Assembly (NCBI RefSeq): GCF_000967425.1
Contig: NZ_FO082820.1
Coordinates: 1,054,001 to 1,118,000, forward strand
Length of the DNA stretch: 64,000 nucleotides
Source: Pseudorhizobium banfieldiae
Lineage (GTDB): Bacteria > Pseudomonadota > Alphaproteobacteria > Rhizobiales > Rhizobiaceae
Direction of reading: 5' to 3'
The translations under genes were made by a program, and so were the position numbers. The notes beneath the pieces were generated by a model. It made no database searches and was not told the origin of the DNA. It was given only the letters and a program-made list of their open reading frames with translations. Below are positions 61,972 through 64,000 of the stretch, one piece after another. Each line of letters starts with the position of its first letter. Within the stretch, counting starts at the first letter, position 1.

Positions 61972-62946
61972 TTACTTCAGGACGCCCGCTTCCTTGTAGA
62001 AGCGCTCTGCACCCGGATGCAGCGGGATGCCGAGGCTGGTCGTGGCATTTTCCAGGGTGATCATCTTGCCCTTGGCATGACCGGCATCGAGTTCCTTGCG
62101 GGAGTTCTCGTTCCACAGCGTCTTGGTGATGTTGTAAACGAGATCGTCCGACTGCTTGGCGCTGGTTACCCACTGCGCGGCAACCGAGATCGTCTGCGTT
62201 TCGCCGACGCCGCTGTAGGTTTCGGCCGGTACTGTGTCCTTCGAGAAGAAGCTGTACTCTTCCAGCAGCTTGTCGACTTCGGGGCCGCTGATCGGCACCA
62301 GCGAGATGCCTGCCGAGGTGGCGAGTTCGGAAACCGCGCCGGTCGGATAGCCGCCGACGAAGAAGTAGGCGTCGAGGCCGCCGTCGCGCAGCAGGTCGCC
62401 GGCGGGGCCAGGCTTCAGGTGCTCGGCCTGGATGTCGTCTTCGGTGAGACCGTAGGCGCCGAGAACAATGCGGGCGTCGACGATCGTGCCGGAGCCGGGT
62501 TCGTCGATCGACACGCGCTTGCCCTTCAGGTCAGCGATCGAGTTGATGCCGGCATCCTTGCGGGCGACCACATGGATCGTCTCCGGATAGAGCGTCGCGA
62601 TTAGACGAAGATCCTCGACCTTGCCCTTGCCTTCGTAGAGGCCCGTTCCCGTGTGGGCCCAGTAGGCGACGTCGGACTGGGTAAAGCCGGACTCCATCGA
62701 GCCGCCCTGGATGGCGTTGATGTTGGCGACGGAGCCGTTCGAAGCGACCGCCGTTGCGACCAGCCCTTCGACGCCCTTGCCCTCGGCGCCGGAGATCGCG
62801 TTGGCGATCAGGCCGCCGATCGGATAGTAGGTTCCCGCAGTGCCGCCGGTGCCGATGCGGAAGAAGGCGGGCGATTGCGCGAGCGCGACACTGGCGCCGA
62901 TGGCGACTAGGCCGGCGATGGCGAGAAAACTCTTCTTCAGTCTCAT
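61972..62946 (-). CDS. TAXI family TRAP transporter substrate-binding protein
   Basis: The gene encodes 324 residues. A signal peptide (MRLKKSFLAIAGLVAIGASV) is cut near ALAQ. The TAXI hallmark FFRIGTGGTAGTYYPIGGLI spans residues 28-47, and a later block reads KGKRVSIDEPGSGTIVDAR. TAXI proteins bind glutamate, 2-oxoglutarate or related acids in studied cases; the ligand here is unknown. The ATG at 62946 follows AAAGGGAA. The gene precedes the fused permease in the same direction and is divergent from ugpB. Confidence 0.93.
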   Translation of the reverse strand: MRLKKSFLAIAGLVAIGASVALAQSPAFFRIGTGGTAGTYYPIGGLIANAISGAEGKGVEGLVATAVASNGSVANINAIQGGSMESGFTQSDVAYWAHTGTGLYEGKGKVEDLRLIATLYPETIHVVARKDAGINSIADLKGKRVSIDEPGSGTIVDARIVLGAYGLTEDDIQAEHLKPGPAGDLLRDGGLDAYFFVGGYPTGAVSELATSAGISLVPISGPEVDKLLEEYSFFSKDTVPAETYSGVGETQTISVAAQWVTSAKQSDDLVYNITKTLWNENSRKELDAGHAKGKMITLENATTSLGIPLHPGAERFYKEAGVLK

Positions 62947-63070
62947 TGGGGTTCCCTTTCTCCTGTTTCCGCCACCATGGATAAGGTCACGCCCGGATGT
63001 CAACTGCCAGGGCCTGACTGCCGTTCTTGTCCAGCTTTATAGGTGCGAAGAGGGTAAACACGAGCCCGTT

Positions 63071-63097
63071 CGAAAAAGAAACGAAAGGGAATCGAAA
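63071..63097. promoter_or_regulatory. Three CGAAA direct repeats at 11-bp spacing
   Basis: CGAAA occurs at 63071-63075, 63082-63086 and 63093-63097: two exact 11-bp steps, one helical turn. They lie in the 288-bp gap between the divergent TAXI and ugpB genes, 138 bp before the ugpB ATG and 125 bp from the TAXI start. Tandem TTTCG-type repeats at about 11 bp are a known style of DeoR/GlpR-family operators, and ugp genes carry glycerol-3-phosphate uptake. The regulator is not in the window. Confidence 0.5.
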
Positions 63098-63234
63098 GTC
63101 CCGGGCGATTATCCCATTGTCAAAGCGCGCGTTTTTGAGTTAGCTGATTTAGGTTTGAACGATTGCGGCGTGGCAAGAGGTGAAAACGGGCCGTGCCGGG
63201 AGAAGCTAGTCAGTCATCGAAAGGGAGGAAGACA

Positions 63235-64000
63235 ATGAAAACCACGAAGATCGCTGCCTCGGCAGCTACTGCGAGCCTTGCGCTGCTTTGGGCATCCAGC
63301 GCGCTGGCCGTGACGGAACTGCAATGGTGGCATGCCATGACGGGCGCCAACAACGAAGTGGTTGATACGCTCGCGAAGGAATTCAACGAGAAGCAGAGCG
63401 ACTACAAGATCGTTCCCGTGTTCAAGGGCACCTATCCGGAAACGCTGAACGCCGGCATCGCCGCTTTCCGGGCCAAGAACGCGCCGGCAATCATCCAGGT
63501 CTTCGACGTCGGTACGGGCGTCATGATGGGCGCTGAAGGCGCCGTTGTTCCGGTTGCTGAGGTCCTCGAAAAGGGTGGCTATACCTTCGATAAGTCGAAG
63601 TACCTGCCGGGCATCGTCGCTTACTATTCGAAGCCTGATGGCACGATGCTGTCCTTCCCCTACAACTCGTCCTCGCCGATCCTCTACTACAACAAGGACA
63701 TCTTCGAGAAAGCCGGCCTCGACGTCGATAACCCGCCGAAGACCTGGCCTGAAGTCTGGGAGGCCGCCCGAAAGATCAAGACCAGCGGCGCTGCAGAATG
63801 CGGCTATACCTCGACATGGCTCACCTGGATCCAGACAGAGAACTTCGCTGCCTGGAACAATGTACCTTATGCTACGGAAGAGAACGGTCTCGCAGCGACA
63901 GACGTCGAGTTGAAGATCAATGAGCCGGTCTTCGTCGAGCATTTCCAGTCGATTGCCGACCTCGCCAAGGAAGGCGTCTTCCGCTATGGCGGACGCACAT
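63235..64000 (+). CDS. ugpB: Glycerol-3-phosphate ABC transporter substrate-binding protein, N-terminal part
   Basis: The frame is open from the ATG at 63235 to the right edge (255 full codons), so the C-terminus lies outside. GGGAGGAAG is 5 bases before the ATG. A signal peptide MKTTKIAASAATASLALLWA ends near ALAV. The mature part TELQWWHAMTGANNEVVDTL and FKGTYPETLNAGIAAFRAKN is typical of UgpB, as are FPYNSSSPILYYNKDIF and STWLTWIQTENFAAWN, which include residues of the G3P site (Trp-rich). UgpB binds sn-glycerol-3-phosphate in the periplasm; ugpAEC should follow beyond the window. Confidence 0.93.
   Translation, partial: MKTTKIAASAATASLALLWASSALAVTELQWWHAMTGANNEVVDTLAKEFNEKQSDYKIVPVFKGTYPETLNAGIAAFRAKNAPAIIQVFDVGTGVMMGAEGAVVPVAEVLEKGGYTFDKSKYLPGIVAYYSKPDGTMLSFPYNSSSPILYYNKDIFEKAGLDVDNPPKTWPEVWEAARKIKTSGAAECGYTSTWLTWIQTENFAAWNNVPYATEENGLAATDVELKINEPVFVEHFQSIADLAKEGVFRYGGRT

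Noticed and set aside
59873..61999. A 708-codon plus-strand open frame antisense to the TRAP permease
   Set aside because: Very rich in Arg, Asp, Glu, Gln and Gly without domain patterns, and without a start signal. The minus-strand permease has clear membrane motifs.
63117..63145. TTGTCA followed 17 bp later by TTAGCT as a ugpB promoter
   Set aside because: The -35 is fair but the -10 is poor, and no Pho box could be seen. Not strong enough for an entry.

Overview
The window is a GC-rich (about 60%) stretch of chromosome from an alphaproteobacterium of the Rhizobiaceae (Rhizobium, Agrobacterium, Sinorhizobium, Shinella and relatives). The evidence is the tandem Porin_2 (RopA-type) porins, the gene order dapA-smpB-...-rpoZ-rsh-...-acpS-lepB-rnc-era-recO, the block purF-cvpA-radA-alr-...-dnaB, a single bifunctional Rel/SpoT gene, and several small proteins that I associate with rhizobia. 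I cannot name the genus from sequence alone. I see no tRNA, rRNA, CRISPR array, prophage, insertion sequence or recognisable defence system. Most of the window is housekeeping chromosome.

Layout. 1-3.8 kb: the start of a polysaccharide polymerase-like membrane protein cut by the window edge, an orphan protein, then two tandem outer-membrane porins, each followed by a hairpin terminator. 3.9-19.6 kb: slt, dapA, smpB, a large chemoreceptor, a flippase-like membrane protein, a NYN protein, rpoZ, rsh, a 50-residue DUF3563 protein, and the acpS-lepB-rnc-era-recO series, with a small secreted protein lying antiparallel between era and recO. 19.6-26.1 kb (minus strand): MFS and EamA transporters, a MOSC protein, an HD hydrolase and a 900-residue DUF2339 protein. 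26.4-29.1 kb: an NMT1-type ABC importer operon whose first gene carries a hairpin over its ribosome binding site. 29.2-34.2 kb (minus): a MscS channel, then a coupled YgfZ / HD hydrolase / phosphatase trio, two unknown proteins, a TIGR02301 protein and a Nudix hydrolase. 34.4-43.3 kb: SRAP and LysE proteins, phosphatidylserine synthase and decarboxylase, an Atm1-type exporter, a LysM protein, a LOG-family protein and RarD. 43.5-50 kb: an isoaspartyl methyltransferase-like protein, cimA, pip, a membrane protein, and a coupled cysS / GFA protein / 37-residue membrane peptide unit. 50.2-59.6 kb: an SDR, purF, cvpA, radA, alr, then an AraC-AzlC-AzlD cassette on the opposite strand, then dnaB. 59.8-64 kb: a TAXI-type TRAP importer and, divergent from it, the start of a ugpB gene cut by the right edge.

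How genes work together: pssA and psd make phosphatidylethanolamine from CDP-diacylglycerol and serine. lepB, rnc, era, recO and acpS form one closely spaced run. AzlC and AzlD form a two-subunit amino-acid exporter beside an AraC regulator. The two importer operons (NMT1-type ABC and TAXI-TRAP) each have a hairpin just after the binding-protein gene, which would suit higher output of the binding protein.

The points most worth a second look are a cysS gene with a roughly 85-residue extra segment and lower-GC patch, the RBS-covering hairpin at 26334-26373, three CGAAA repeats at exact 11-bp spacing between the TAXI and ugp units, and four very short genes (50, 42, 42 and 37 codons) that standard length cut-offs would miss. 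I found no convincing wholly new multi-gene system.
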